Source: Falsibacillus albus
Lineage (GTDB): Bacteria > Bacillota > Bacilli > Bacillales > DSM-25281
DNA: 64,000 nucleotides
Direction: 5' to 3'
NCBI RefSeq assembly: GCF_003668575.1
Contig: NZ_RCVZ01000001.1
Coordinates: 124,001-188,000 of the forward strand
The translations under genes were made by a program, and so were the position numbers. Below, in pieces: positions 7,735 through 16,404 of this stretch. How positions within the stretch are numbered: the stretch's first letter is position 1; each line of letters starts with the position of its first letter. The notes below the pieces were generated by a model. That model did not search any database and was not told where the DNA came from. It worked only from the letters and a program-made list of their open reading frames with translations.

Positions 7735-8721
7735 ATGAAAACTTCTCCTGTTGAAAATTTATTTACTGTTTTTAACGAAACAACGGAAATTTTAGCAGAG
7801 GAATTATCCTGTACATATTTAGAAGCATTGGCGGAATCGGGCGACAATATGTTCCATGGCACGATCCTTCAAGATGAAATAAACGAATTAAGTAAAAAAA
7901 GGCTGGAAAAGGCTTATGATTCGATAAGCTCGCCGGTTTTTTCAAACGAGGATAAAAGAAAAGCATTCCAGCTTGCTATTATAAAAGGGATGAGGGAAGC
8001 TTCCCAGCCAAATCATCAAATGACCCCAGACTCCATTGGATTATTTATCAGCTACTTGATCGGAAAGTTCATGGACGGTCATCAGCGATTCTCCTTGCTT
8101 GATCCAGCAGTGGGAACAGGAAATTTACTTTTTACGATCATGAACTATCTTAAGAAGGATGATTTAAACGCTATTGGCGTCGATGTTGATGATTTATTGC
8201 TTCGTCTTGCATTTGCCGGGGCGAACTTATTGGAGCAGCCGATTGAATTCTTCAATCAAGATGCATTGGAGAAGCTCTTTATCGATCCAGTTGACTGTGT
8301 AGTCTGTGACCTTCCTGTCGGGTATTATCCCAATGATCTAAGAGCACAGGAATTTGAGCTGAAGGCAGATGAAGGACATTCCTATGCACATCACTTATTC
8401 ATCGAGCAAAGCGTCAATCATGCAAAGCCGGGAGCGTATTTGTTTTTTCTCGTGCCGAATCGATTGTTTGAATCTGAACAGGCGCCTAAACTCCGTGAAT
8501 ACATCAAAGAGCATGTAAATATCCAGGGCTTGATCCAACTGCCAATGTCGCTTTTCAAAAATGAACAGGCAGCGAAAAGCATTTTTGTTCTGCAAAGAAA
8601 AGGCGAGGGCATTGAACCACCAAAGCAAGGGCTAATGGTTAACCTGCCAAAAATGTCCAATCAACAAGCAATGAAGGATATATTCAGACAGATCGATGAA
8701 TGGTTTGTTGAAAATAAATAA
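7735..8721 (+). CDS. ytxK: Class I SAM-dependent methyltransferase YtxK
   Basis: N6-adenine-type methyltransferase fold of unknown target. The SAM-binding motif DPAVGTGN is near residue 123; the catalytic-loop position carries DLPVGYYP near residue 192 in place of the usual NPPY, so DNA methylation activity is doubtful. The start at 7735 follows AGGAGTG and yields 328 residues, matching B. subtilis YtxK (a neighbour of ackA there too). An upstream in-frame extension to 7645 lacks a ribosome site. A strong terminator follows. Confidence 0.85.
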   Translation: MKTSPVENLFTVFNETTEILAEELSCTYLEALAESGDNMFHGTILQDEINELSKKRLEKAYDSISSPVFSNEDKRKAFQLAIIKGMREASQPNHQMTPDSIGLFISYLIGKFMDGHQRFSLLDPAVGTGNLLFTIMNYLKKDDLNAIGVDVDDLLLRLAFAGANLLEQPIEFFNQDALEKLFIDPVDCVVCDLPVGYYPNDLRAQEFELKADEGHSYAHHLFIEQSVNHAKPGAYLFFLVPNRLFESEQAPKLREYIKEHVNIQGLIQLPMSLFKNEQAAKSIFVLQRKGEGIEPPKQGLMVNLPKMSNQQAMKDIFRQIDEWFVENK

Positions 8722-8728
8722 GTTTCAT

Positions 8729-8763
8729 AAACGACTGGGGATATTTTCTCAGTCGTTTTTTTG
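8729..8763 (+). terminator. Terminator after ytxK
   Basis: AAACGACTG (8729-8737) pairs with CAGTCGTTT (8750-8758) and is followed by a T-run to 8762. Confidence 0.85.
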
Positions 8764-8784
8764 TATAAGGTACGGTTAAACACC

Positions 8785-9030
8785 GCTGTTGTTTTCCGTG
8801 CAAGTCTTCGCTTTCCGCGGGCCTCACACGAAGTGAGGTCATTCGATGTTGGCCCACGACAAGGAACTCTTCGACAGCGACACATAGCAGGATGGGGAAT
8901 TCTAGTGATTTTTTCGAGGACGCGCGAACATAATTGAACATCCGCCTGATCCCTCCTCGACTATTGCCTCCAGGGTATCCATGACTCCGCTTTTCCCGCC
9001 GGAGTATTCGACTTACTCCAATCAAAGGCT
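8785..9030 (-). repeat. GTTGATTGGAG-family repeat, long variant
   Basis: Reverse copy: begins GCTGTTGTTTTCCGTGCAAG, ends near ACTCCAATCAAAGGCT. It contains a CCTCAC...GTGAGG hairpin and CGATGTTGGC, both also found in the copy at 60160-60412. The only reading frames here are chance frames without ribosome sites. Confidence 0.75.
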
Positions 9031-9079
9031 GGAGAGTGCTAATATCAACAATACGCTTTAATAAACAGTTTAATAAAAT

Positions 9080-9297
9080 GGCTCTTTTCTCAAAGATTGT
9101 TGTTTTTGACAGTCTTTCTTTAAAATGACTCAACATATGTTGTTGATTGGAGCGTAAGGAATGCGCATTTTCTTCGTGCGGTGTTAGCTCACAGAAGTGA
9201 ATTCAATGTCCTGGGGGATCAGCGGGCCAGATGAGCGGAGCGAGGAGGCTCACGGCACGCCCCTCGGAAAGCGAGCATCCTGCAGAGGAAATCAACC
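9080..9297 (+). repeat. GTTGATTGGAG-family repeat with left module
   Basis: Starts with the left module GGCTCTTTTCTCAAAGATTG, then CAACATATGTTGTTGATTGGAG, a TTCGTGCGGTGTTAGC block, and ends CATCCTGCAGAGGAAATCAAC. The left module and the end recur at 10841-10970; the middle block recurs at 37028-37198. The rest of the 8722-9370 gap holds no gene I can support. Confidence 0.75.
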
Positions 9298-9372
9298 TTA
9301 CACAACCTTTACGTGAAGTTTGATGCTTTCTGCTTATCTTCAATGAGGAAAATGCGAACACACCACTTTCAA

Positions 9373-9387
9373 ATTTTTTTGAAAATA
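9373..9387 (+). promoter_or_regulatory. Candidate CodY box upstream of ackA
   Basis: 12 of 15 positions match the CodY motif AATTTTCWGAAAATT. It lies about 83 bp before the predicted ackA start site, just upstream of the cre site. In B. subtilis CodY and CcpA together activate ackA, which is why this weak match is worth listing. Confidence 0.4.
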
Positions 9388-9399
9388 TTTAATTTACCA

Positions 9400-9413
9400 T
9401 GAAAACGATGTCA
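9400..9413 (+). promoter_or_regulatory. cre site (CcpA) for ackA activation
   Basis: TGAAAACGATGTCA matches the cre consensus TGWAANCGNTNWCA at every position. Its centre is about 56 bp upstream of the predicted start site, the position from which CcpA activates ackA in B. subtilis. Confidence 0.88.
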
Positions 9414-9427
9414 TTTCAAGCTTTTTC

Positions 9428-9456
9428 TTGAAATAGGACTAGTACAATGTTTTAAT
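9428..9456 (+). promoter_or_regulatory. SigA promoter of ackA
   Basis: TTGAAA at 9428-9433, 17-bp spacer, TTTAAT at 9451-9456; predicted start site near 9463. The leader to the ackA start is about 100 nt. Confidence 0.75.
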
Positions 9457-9564
9457 GAGAAATTGAAAGATATATTATGTGCCTGGATGAACAAACTATG
9501 ATTGGGTCTTCAGGTCGTTGATGATTATAGATGACTATTTGAAAATTGAAGGAGCGAATGATCA

Positions 9565-10752
9565 ATGGCTAAAGTTATAGCAATCAATGCTGGCAGCTCT
9601 TCTTTGAAATTTCAATTATTTGAAATGCCTGCAGAAGAAGTAATCACAAAAGGTTTAATAGAAAGAATCGGTTTAGATGATGCCGTTTTTAATATAACTG
9701 TAAACGGAGAAAAGGTTACAGAGGTTACGGATATCCCGAATCATGATGTCGCGGTTAAATTGCTTTTGAGTAAACTGACTGAGCTTGGAATCATTCAATC
9801 ATTGGATGAAATCGAAGGGATCGGACACCGTGTCGTTCACGGCGGCGAAGTGTTCAATGATTCTGTTTTGATTGATGAAAAGGTAATTCAGCAAATCAGT
9901 GAGCTTTCAGACTTAGCTCCTCTTCATAACCCTGCAAATATTACCGGGATTTTAGCATTCCAGTCGGTTCTTCCAAATGTACCGGCAGTAGCTGTCTTTG
10001 ATACGGCTTTCCATCAAACGATGCCTGAAAGTTCATTCCTATATAGCTTGCCATATGAGTATTATGAAAATTTCGGTATCCGTAAATATGGTTTCCATGG
10101 AACTTCCCATAAATATGTATCACAAAGGGCAGCAGATCTACTTGGCAGACCGGAAGAACATTTACGATTGATTTCCTGCCATCTTGGAAATGGTGCCAGC
10201 ATCGCGGCGATCGAAGGCGGAAAATCAATCGACACTTCCATGGGCTTTACGCCATTGGCTGGTGTCACGATGGGTACACGTTCTGGTAACATTGACCCTG
10301 CATTAATTCCATTTATCATGGAAAAAACAAATCAATCTGCAGATGAGGTCCTGGATACCCTTAATAAAAAATCCGGTATGCTTGGAGTTTCCGGCTTCTC
10401 AAGCGATCTTCGCGATATCGAGCAAGAAGCAGAAAAAGGAAACGAGCGCGCTGAACTTGCTTTGGAAGTATTCGGAAATCGCATCCATAAATATATCGGA
10501 TCTTACGCTTCCCGCATGAATGGAATCGATGCGATCATCTTCACTGCCGGAATCGGTGAAAATAGTGAGGCGATCCGTGCAAAAGTACTTCGCGGACTTG
10601 AATTCATGGGAGTATATTGGGATCCTGCATTGAATAAAACCCGCGGTGAAGAAGCATTCATCAATTACCCGCACTCACCGGTTAAAGTCATGGTCATTCC
10701 AACAAATGAAGAAGTCATGATTGCCCGTGATGTTGTGAGATTATCAAATTAA
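9565..10752 (+). CDS. ackA: Acetate kinase
   Basis: Converts acetyl phosphate and ADP to acetate and ATP, the overflow route from acetyl-CoA together with phosphotransacetylase. At 395 residues it is full length. The N-terminal [12 protein letters not shown] phosphate-binding strand, [12 protein letters not shown], and [10 protein letters not shown] near residue 325 are the family signatures. AAGGAG lies 10 bases before the ATG. Control is clear in the DNA: a perfect cre site and a weaker CodY-like box upstream of a good SigA promoter. A 13-bp-stem terminator isolates it from the next gene. Confidence 0.97.
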   Translation: MAKVIAINAGSSSLKFQLFEMPAEEVITKGLIERIGLDDAVFNITVNGEKVTEVTDIPNHDVAVKLLLSKLTELGIIQSLDEIEGIGHRVVHGGEVFNDSVLIDEKVIQQISELSDLAPLHNPANITGILAFQSVLPNVPAVAVFDTAFHQTMPESSFLYSLPYEYYENFGIRKYGFHGTSHKYVSQRAADLLGRPEEHLRLISCHLGNGASIAAIEGGKSIDTSMGFTPLAGVTMGTRSGNIDPALIPFIMEKTNQSADEVLDTLNKKSGMLGVSGFSSDLRDIEQEAEKGNERAELALEVFGNRIHKYIGSYASRMNGIDAIIFTAGIGENSEAIRAKVLRGLEFMGVYWDPALNKTRGEEAFINYPHSPVKVMVIPTNEEVMIARDVVRLSN

Positions 10753-10780
10753 TTACGTCGGCTCCTTATGGGGCCAATCA

Positions 10781-10817
10781 GACTGTAGACAAATTTGTTT
10801 ACAGTCTTTTTCTTTTA
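10781..10817 (+). terminator. Terminator after ackA
   Basis: GACTGTAGACAAA pairs with TTTGTTTACAGTC (one wobble) and is followed by TTTTCTTTT. Confidence 0.85.
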
Positions 10818-10840
10818 TCATCAGGCTAATATAATTAGTT

Positions 10841-10970
10841 TCTTTTCTCTAAGAGTGTTGTCTTTAATAGTTTTTCTTTATAATAACTCAACATATGATG
10901 TTGATTGCAGCGGAGCGAGGGTGCTCACGGCACGCCCCTCGGAAAACGAGCATCCTGCAGCGGAAATCAT
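10841..10970 (+). repeat. GTTGATTGGAG-family repeat, short form
   Basis: Left module TCTTTTCTCTAAGAGTGTTG, then CAACATATGATGTTGATTG, then GGCACGCCCCTCGG and CATCCTGCAGCGGAAATCA. It looks like a deletion form of the copy at 9080-9297: the TTCGTGCGGTGTTAGC middle block is missing. Confidence 0.7.
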
Positions 10971-11084
10971 ATGTCTGCTTCAGAAAGAAACGGATTATTT
11001 TTGTGACTGATCCATATATAGCCTGATCATCCTGATATGATATACTTTTATTATTCAGATAATTAATTTACAGGGGGGCGAACC

Positions 11085-11924
11085 ATGACTTGGACAAAAA
11101 AGGATAAACAATACTGGAATGAAATTCTGCAGTGGGAACAATCACTTTTCCAATATGAAGCAAATGACTTTGAAAAAACTTATGTAAAATGGATCGATCA
11201 ATCTTTCGGTCTGCTGCCTGAAGAGATCCAGGAGCAATTTTTTGAAAAATTGGACACATGGCTTTTTCATCTTCATTCTCTTTTGCAGGGATCCCAGATC
11301 CAAAATGACGCAAGAGAAAGAATTTTAACCACTGCCCGTGTGTTTGATAGTGATATAGAAGCAATCACGGATATGAGAAGGCTAAGCATTGATAAGCTTC
11401 GATACATAGCTGACCAGCACGCGGCAAGGCATAGGGTCTATTCACTTGTTCAAGGAGGCATTGCCGGTACAGGCGGCCCCATCGCTTTGGGAACGGATTT
11501 TCTTGTGATGGCTTTGATGAATTTAAGGGCCATTCAGTTGACGGCGATGGCGTATGGATATGAAGTTCAAACCCCTTTTGAAATGATGTCATCGTTGAAA
11601 GTATTCCATGTTTCCACATTGCCATCGAGGATGAAGAGCAGCGGCTGGGAGGACCTGAAAGACCATGCCAGGAATTCCTACGACTATTTTTATGTTGGGA
11701 ATGAACAGTTAACCAATCATACTTGGCTTGAAGAACCGTTGAAGCAATTATTGAAAGCGATATTCATTCAGCTTTTCAGAAAAAGGCTGATCTCAGGCAT
11801 TCCATTGATATCCATGGCTATCGGAGCATCTGTCAACTATCAGTTGACCAGGAAGGTTACGACTTTTGGAGAAAAATATTATCAATATCGGTACCTGTTT
11901 GACAAAGAGGAGCAGTCGATATGA
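11085..11924 (+). CDS. EcsC family protein
   Basis: EcsC-domain protein of 279 residues; the function of the domain is not established (it is named after the third gene of the B. subtilis ecs operon, though it resembles no known enzyme). The central glycine-rich segment GGIAGTGGPIALGTDFL (about residues 123-139) is the most recognisable part of the family, and the helix after it is amphipathic. A strong GGGGGG-containing ribosome site precedes the ATG. The stop overlaps the start of moaB by four bases (ATGA), so the two are translationally coupled. I know of no such gene at this place in B. subtilis. Confidence 0.75.
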   Translation: MTWTKKDKQYWNEILQWEQSLFQYEANDFEKTYVKWIDQSFGLLPEEIQEQFFEKLDTWLFHLHSLLQGSQIQNDARERILTTARVFDSDIEAITDMRRLSIDKLRYIADQHAARHRVYSLVQGGIAGTGGPIALGTDFLVMALMNLRAIQLTAMAYGYEVQTPFEMMSSLKVFHVSTLPSRMKSSGWEDLKDHARNSYDYFYVGNEQLTNHTWLEEPLKQLLKAIFIQLFRKRLISGIPLISMAIGASVNYQLTRKVTTFGEKYYQYRYLFDKEEQSI

Positions 11925-12433
11925 GCCTAATCGAGCATCGAAAAAGAGGCCCGGAAACCGCCAGCATCGGCGTCATCACGGTCAGTGATACTCGGACGGC
12001 AGAAACGGATAAAAGCGGGGGGATAATTAAGGAAATTCTTTTAGAAGATAACCATTCCCTCATTGCCTATTCCATTGTCCGTGATGATGAAACGCATATT
12101 GTAGAAGCTTTTCAGGAAATGGCAGCGGATGAAAATATGGATGCCATCATCATTAACGGAGGTACAGGGTTAGCCAAACGAGATGTAACCATTGAAGCGA
12201 TATCTGCTTTCTTTGAAAAAGATATCGTCGGTTTCGGGGAGTTATTCAGGTTCTTGAGTTATCAAGAGGATATTGGAAGCGCGGCGATCCTCTCCCGTGC
12301 GGCAGCCGGGACATACAACCAGAAGGCAGTGTTCATTATTCCAGGATCAACGGGAGCCGTAAAGCTGGCGATGAAGAAATTGATTTTACCAGAAATATCC
12401 CATATCATTTTTGAATTGCGAAAAGACAAGTAA
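11921..12433 (+). CDS. moaB: Molybdenum cofactor biosynthesis protein MoaB
   Basis: MoaB/MogA-type protein that binds molybdopterin and takes part in the adenylylation step of molybdenum cofactor synthesis. The IINGGTGLAKRDVTIEAI segment (about residues 75-92) and IPGSTGAVKLAM near 145 form the molybdopterin-binding loops. At 170 residues it is full length. It overlaps the upstream EcsC gene by four bases and ends in a terminator shared with a convergent small gene. No other molybdenum genes are nearby. Confidence 0.92.
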   Translation: MSLIEHRKRGPETASIGVITVSDTRTAETDKSGGIIKEILLEDNHSLIAYSIVRDDETHIVEAFQEMAADENMDAIIINGGTGLAKRDVTIEAISAFFEKDIVGFGELFRFLSYQEDIGSAAILSRAAAGTYNQKAVFIIPGSTGAVKLAMKKLILPEISHIIFELRKDK

Positions 12434-12482
12434 GGACAGTTCAAGGAGGTGACAATGCATCTTCTTGATCTGTCCTTTTTTA
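12432..12482. terminator. Terminator between moaB and convergent gene
   Basis: AAGGACAG-T-TCAAG pairs with CTTGA-T-CTGTCCTT around a 18-base loop and is followed by TTTTTT toward 12482. The stop codon of the convergent gene (12480-12482) touches the T-run. Confidence 0.75.
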
Positions 12483-12785
12483 ATTTAATGAATGTATCGA
12501 TGGTGTGGTCCTGTACCATATCCATAAATCATTCACGATGGAGGCCCTTTCGGCAATTTCCTCATTTATTTTGCATGAACGGGCAAAATCTTCTTCTTCG
12601 GATAATAAAAGCTGAAGCTCTTCCATTTCTTGATCCAGTCTAGAAATTCGATCGGGTATTCTACCTCTAATTTTTTCCCACATGAACGTGATTTCTTTTT
12701 TTTCCTCCATGCTATGGTCATCCCAATCATTGATTAATATAGGCACTTCAATTCCCAATCTCTGATCGAAGCGAAAATGTATCAT
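12480..12785 (-). CDS. Small uncharacterised protein (101 residues)
   Basis: I do not recognise a named family. The 101-residue product is highly charged, with a predicted helical, coiled-coil-like middle (RISRLDQEMEELQLLLSEEE) and a Trp-rich end (DLWIWYRTT). Support for a real gene: GAAGGGAGG lies 10 bases before the ATG, it fills the gap between moaB and argG exactly, and it ends at a shared terminator. No signal peptide or membrane segment. Probably cytoplasmic; function unknown. Confidence 0.6.
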   Translation of the reverse strand: MIHFRFDQRLGIEVPILINDWDDHSMEEKKEITFMWEKIRGRIPDRISRLDQEMEELQLLLSEEEDFARSCKINEEIAERASIVNDLWIWYRTTPSIHSLN

Positions 12786-12861
12786 TGAGCAGCATCCTCC
12801 CTTCTTTAATTATATTTTAAGGCATTCCTCACAGAGGTCAAATAATATTTATACAAATTGA

Positions 12862-12948
12862 TGAATAAGTATTGATTGAAATCAAGATGGGTGTTACTAT
12901 AACAATTATAAAAATTTATATTTAATCAAATTTATGAATAATTATACT
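12862..12948 (+). promoter_or_regulatory. argG promoter with two ARG-box-like sites
   Basis: Promoter TTGATT (12872-12877), 17-bp spacer, TACTAT (12895-12900). Two sequences resemble the arginine repressor (AhrC/ArgR) half-palindrome TGAATWWWWATTCA with two mismatches each: TGAATAAGTATTGA at 12862-12875, overlapping the -35, and TGAATAATTATACT at 12935-12948, just before the argG ribosome site. The pair would allow repression by looping, as at B. subtilis argC. Confidence 0.6.
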
Positions 12949-12966
12949 AAAAAGGAGCTGTTTTAA

Positions 12967-14172
12967 ATGCCGCAGAAAGTAGTTTTGGCCTATTCAGGGG
13001 GGCTTGATACCTCGGTAGCCATCCAATGGTTGAAAGATCAAGGATATTCGGTCATTGCTTGTTGTCTGGATGTAGGGGAAGGAAAAGATCTGGATTTCGT
13101 GAAGTCCAAAGCCATCCAAGTGGGGGCGGAGAAAAGTGTGGTCATCGATGCGAAGAAGGAGTTCGCAGCAGAGTATGCACTGGTTGCACTACAATCTCAT
13201 GCACTCTATGAAGGAAAATATCCATTGGTGTCTGCACTGTCTAGACCTTTGATCGCAAAGAAATTAGTGGAAGTGGCTGAACAGGAGGGAGCTGTTGCAG
13301 TTGCACATGGGTGTACGGGGAAAGGGAATGATCAAGTTCGTTTTGAAGTTTCCATCAAAGCGCTCAATCCAGATTTGCAAGTCCTAGCGCCTGTAAGGGA
13401 ATGGGGCTGGTCACGCGAAGAGGAAATCGACTATGCTGCCAAGAATAATATCCCGATTCCGATTGACCTCGATAATCCTTTTTCCATTGATCAAAACCTT
13501 TGGGGGAGAAGCAACGAATGCGGTGTCCTCGAAGACCCGTGGGCTGCCCCGCCGGAAGCAGCATATGATCTTACAAACGGATTGGAAAACACCCCGGATA
13601 AACCGGATTATATTGAAATAGAATTTGAGAATGGAACACCTGTCAAATTAAATGATCAGTACCTTTCACTGGAGGAAATCATTGAGCAATTGAATAAGGT
13701 TGCCGGCAAGCATGGAGTGGGCAGGATCGATCATATCGAAAACCGCTTGATCGGGATAAAATCAAGGGAAGTTTATGAGTGCCCTGCTGCGATTACCTTG
13801 ATTAAAGCACATAAAGAATTGGAAGATTTAACACTTGTTAAAGAAGTGGCTCACTTCAAACCGGTCATCGAACAAAAATTGTGCGAGGTCATCTATAACG
13901 GTCTTTGGTTCTCTCCTCTCACCAAGGCTTTACAAGGATTCCTGGCAGAGACGCAAAAGAATGTGGCAGGAACAGTAAGGGTCAAATTATTCAAGGGCCA
14001 TGCGATTGTCGAGGGAAGAAAGTCTCCATATTCCCTTTACAACGAAAAACTTGCAACATACACGACTGAAGATGCATTCAATCACCAATCTTCGGTAGGG
14101 TTCATAGAACTTTGGGGGCTTCCGACTGCCGTCCATAGTGCTGTTCATCAAAAAGGGAAAGTGAACGTGTAA
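12967..14172 (+). CDS. argG: Argininosuccinate synthase
   Basis: Joins citrulline and aspartate to argininosuccinate with ATP, the penultimate step of arginine synthesis. The ATP-binding SGGLDTSVA motif is at residues 10-18, and [13 protein letters not shown] near 117 and the [13 protein letters not shown] segment are characteristic. 401 residues, full length. AAAGGAG precedes the ATG. It is the first gene of argGH: its TAA overlaps the argH ATG by one base. ARG-box-like sites flank the promoter. Confidence 0.97.
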   Translation: MPQKVVLAYSGGLDTSVAIQWLKDQGYSVIACCLDVGEGKDLDFVKSKAIQVGAEKSVVIDAKKEFAAEYALVALQSHALYEGKYPLVSALSRPLIAKKLVEVAEQEGAVAVAHGCTGKGNDQVRFEVSIKALNPDLQVLAPVREWGWSREEEIDYAAKNNIPIPIDLDNPFSIDQNLWGRSNECGVLEDPWAAPPEAAYDLTNGLENTPDKPDYIEIEFENGTPVKLNDQYLSLEEIIEQLNKVAGKHGVGRIDHIENRLIGIKSREVYECPAAITLIKAHKELEDLTLVKEVAHFKPVIEQKLCEVIYNGLWFSPLTKALQGFLAETQKNVAGTVRVKLFKGHAIVEGRKSPYSLYNEKLATYTTEDAFNHQSSVGFIELWGLPTAVHSAVHQKGKVNV

Positions 14173-15572
14173 TGAAAAAATTATGGAATGGCCGATTTAA
14201 AGGGAGTTCTGAGGAGTGGATCGATGAGTTCGGTGCATCGATTCCATTCGATCACCAATTGGTGCTTGAAGATATTGAAGGAAGTTTGGCGCATGTTGAA
14301 ATGCTTGTCCAATGCAGCATCCTTTCTGAACAAGATGGAGATCTCATTCAACAAGGACTCCAGGTGATTAAGCACAAGGCAGAGAACAACGAGTTGAAAT
14401 TCGAATTATCCCACGAAGATATTCATTTGAACATCGAAAAAATGCTGATTGATGAAATCGGCCCTGTCGGCGGCAAACTCCATACGGGGCGCAGCCGTAA
14501 TGACCAAGTCGCGACAGATATGCATCTTTATCTAAAAAAACAAGTTCAGGAAATTATCAATAGCATTGATCAATTCCAGCGTGTTCTTGTAAACAAAGCA
14601 GCCCAGCATGTTCATTCTGTGGCTCCAGGCTATACCCACCTCCAGCGGGCGCAGCCGATATCATTTGCCCATCATTTGCTTGCCTACTTTTGGATGATGG
14701 ATCGTGATAAAGAACGGATGAATGATAATTTAAAAAGGATCGACTGCAGCCCGTTGGGGGCAGGAGCCCTTGCCGGGACAACTTTTCCGATTGATCGCTT
14801 CATGACAGCCAAAACCTTGGGTTTCAGCTCAGTATATGAAAATAGCCTGGATGCCGTAAGCGATAGGGATTTCATAGTTGAATTTCTCAGCAATTCATCC
14901 ATATTGATCATGCATCTTTCAAGGTTCGCAGAAGAAATCATTTTGTGGGCAAGCCAAGAATTCCAATTCATTGAATTGGATGATGCCTATGCGACAGGGA
15001 GCAGCATCATGCCCCAAAAGAAAAATCCTGATATGGCAGAGCTGATAAGGGGGAAAACAGGCAGGGTCTACGGTCATTTAATTGGTATGCTCACTACTTT
15101 AAAAGGACTTCCCCTTGCGTACAATAAGGATATGCAGGAGGATAAGGAAGGCATGTTTGATACCGCCCAGACGATTCAACGATCCTTGGATATCTTTGCG
15201 GGCATGGTGGAGACTATGAAGGTCAATGAATCCAACCTTGCCTCTGCTGTAGCCAAGGATTTTTCAAATGCAACTGAATTGGCAGATTATTTGGCTGTAA
15301 AAGGGATTCCTTTCAGGGATGCGCATGAGATTGTAGGCAAGCTTGTCTTGCATTGCGTTGAAACCAATATTTTTTTAGTTGACCTATCCATTGAAGATTT
15401 CCAAAATGCATGTCCTCTCATTGCAGAGGACATCTATGAAGTCCTTTCACCGGAGCAGGCGGTTAAAAGAAGAAATTCCTATGGAGGAACAGGATTTGCA
15501 CAAGTAGAAATCCAAATAGAAAAAGCAAGGGCTGCTTTGATTGATAAAGAGGCTGGGACAAAAGTGTTTTAG
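14172..15572 (+). CDS. argH: Argininosuccinate lyase with MITE-derived C-terminus
   Basis: Cleaves argininosuccinate to arginine and fumarate. The fumarase/aspartase superfamily signature [12 protein letters not shown] is near residues 277-288, and [13 protein letters not shown] near 107-119 is also intact. 466 residues, a little longer than the B. subtilis enzyme. The reason is visible: the last residues EAGTKVF and the TAG stop are encoded by the terminal inverted repeat (from 15549) of a mobile element, which has replaced the original 3' end of the gene. Catalytic regions are untouched, so activity should be kept. Confidence 0.96.
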   Translation: MKKLWNGRFKGSSEEWIDEFGASIPFDHQLVLEDIEGSLAHVEMLVQCSILSEQDGDLIQQGLQVIKHKAENNELKFELSHEDIHLNIEKMLIDEIGPVGGKLHTGRSRNDQVATDMHLYLKKQVQEIINSIDQFQRVLVNKAAQHVHSVAPGYTHLQRAQPISFAHHLLAYFWMMDRDKERMNDNLKRIDCSPLGAGALAGTTFPIDRFMTAKTLGFSSVYENSLDAVSDRDFIVEFLSNSSILIMHLSRFAEEIILWASQEFQFIELDDAYATGSSIMPQKKNPDMAELIRGKTGRVYGHLIGMLTTLKGLPLAYNKDMQEDKEGMFDTAQTIQRSLDIFAGMVETMKVNESNLASAVAKDFSNATELADYLAVKGIPFRDAHEIVGKLVLHCVETNIFLVDLSIEDFQNACPLIAEDIYEVLSPEQAVKRRNSYGGTGFAQVEIQIEKARAALIDKEAGTKVF

Positions 15573-15576
15573 TCGA

Positions 15577-15636
15577 GAAAAAACCCGAACCATAATTCGA
15601 AATCTTCCATAGACTTCGAATTCGTTCGGGTTTTTC
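15577..15636. terminator. Bidirectional terminator after argH
   Basis: AAAAACCCGAAC (to 15590) pairs with GTTCGGGTTTTT (15624-15635); an inner arm pairs ATTCGAA with TTCGAAT. Flanking A- and T-tracts make it usable from both strands. Carried by the mobile element. Confidence 0.85.
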
Positions 15637-15671
15637 ATGTTAAAGAGTGTTGTTGTTTTTGGCATATTTTT

Positions 15672-15754
15672 GCTGTTGATTGGAGTGCAAGACGAAGACT
15701 CCGGCTCACCGCCCGCCCCGCGGAAAGCGAAGTCTTGCACGGAAAGCAACAGCG
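15672..15754 (+). repeat. GTTGATTGGAG-family repeat (inside MITE copy 2)
   Basis: GCTGTTGATTGGAGTGCAAG at the left and CACGGAAAGCAACAGC at the right, with GGAAAGCGAAG between. Nested in the larger element at the same place as in copy 1. Confidence 0.75.
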
Positions 15755-15840
15755 GTGTAATGACAGATGCTTACTCCTGGTATTGTTCGCCTCTAGAGTG
15801 AAGTGATTTAGTTTTGTCCCATCCTCTTTTATTTGTATAT

Positions 15841-16296
15841 TTATAAAACTTCACCTTTATTTGTTCTGACGACCAGCACGTCACATGGTGCGGACTTGGT
15901 AATGTGCTGGGAGACGCTGCCGATAAGGAAGCGTTCCAGGGTGCTCATGCCAGTGGCTCCGCAAATAATTAAATCAGCCCTCACTGATTTGGCAACTTGA
16001 TTGGGAATGACAGCTTTAGGGGAACCGTGTTCAATCATCGTTTTTACATGATCGATGCCAGCAGCTTCAGCTTCGGACTTATAGCGCGATAACAATTCTT
16101 CTGCATAAGTGTCAGCTCTTTCTGTCATGTTTCGATCATATGCTTCGACCGTGGCATAGGAACGGGTATCAATGACATGTACAAGGGTCAATGAAGCCGA
16201 ATTTCGCTTTGTAATGGAAATTGCCTTTTCAAATGCCCACTCTGCTTCTTGAGATCCATCGACAGCAACGAGGATGTTCTGATAGGTCTGTCCCAT
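15841..16296 (-). CDS. Universal stress protein (UspA family)
   Basis: Small cytoplasmic UspA-fold protein that probably binds ATP. N-terminal NILVAVDGSQEAEWAFEKA and the C-terminal nucleotide-binding pattern CGATGMSTLERFLIGSVSQ (G-x2-G-x9-G-S) are intact. The start is placed at 16296 because AAGGAGG is then seven bases away; the ATG two codons earlier is directly against the ribosome site. 151 residues. It is convergent with argH and divergent from the 49-residue gene. Confidence 0.9.
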   Translation of the reverse strand: MGQTYQNILVAVDGSQEAEWAFEKAISITKRNSASLTLVHVIDTRSYATVEAYDRNMTERADTYAEELLSRYKSEAEAAGIDHVKTMIEHGSPKAVIPNQVAKSVRADLIICGATGMSTLERFLIGSVSQHITKSAPCDVLVVRTNKGEVL

Positions 16297-16404
16297 ATTC
16301 ATTCCTCCTTTGCTTACATTTTACATTAAAACTTCAGTAATATCTCTGACAAATATTCGAATACTAGTCATGTAATGTAAATTTCAAAACGGAGGGGTCA
16401 ACAA

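Larger units (their letters stand above)
15549..15826. mobile_element. MITE-like element, copy 2 (GAGGNTGGGACAAAA ends)
   Basis: 278 bp. Left end GAGGCTGGGACAAAA at 15549-15563, right end TTTTGTCCCATCCTC at 15812-15826, inverted repeats of one another with one mismatch. Contents: terminator hairpin (15577-15636), GTTGATTGGAG-family repeat (15672-15754), CTCTAGAG arm. It is the reverse complement of the element at 2697-2990. It lies between convergent argH and uspA; its left end is inside the argH reading frame. Confidence 0.8.

Noticed and set aside
8684-9136. 150-residue minus-strand reading frame and its 74-residue neighbour at 8661-8885
   Set aside because: They lie across two dispersed repeats, have no ribosome site, and read into the ytxK terminator. 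Chance frames in repeat DNA.
12449-12643. 64-residue plus-strand frame opposite the small minus-strand gene
   Set aside because: Starts inside the moaB terminator loop; the minus-strand frame has better coding signs.
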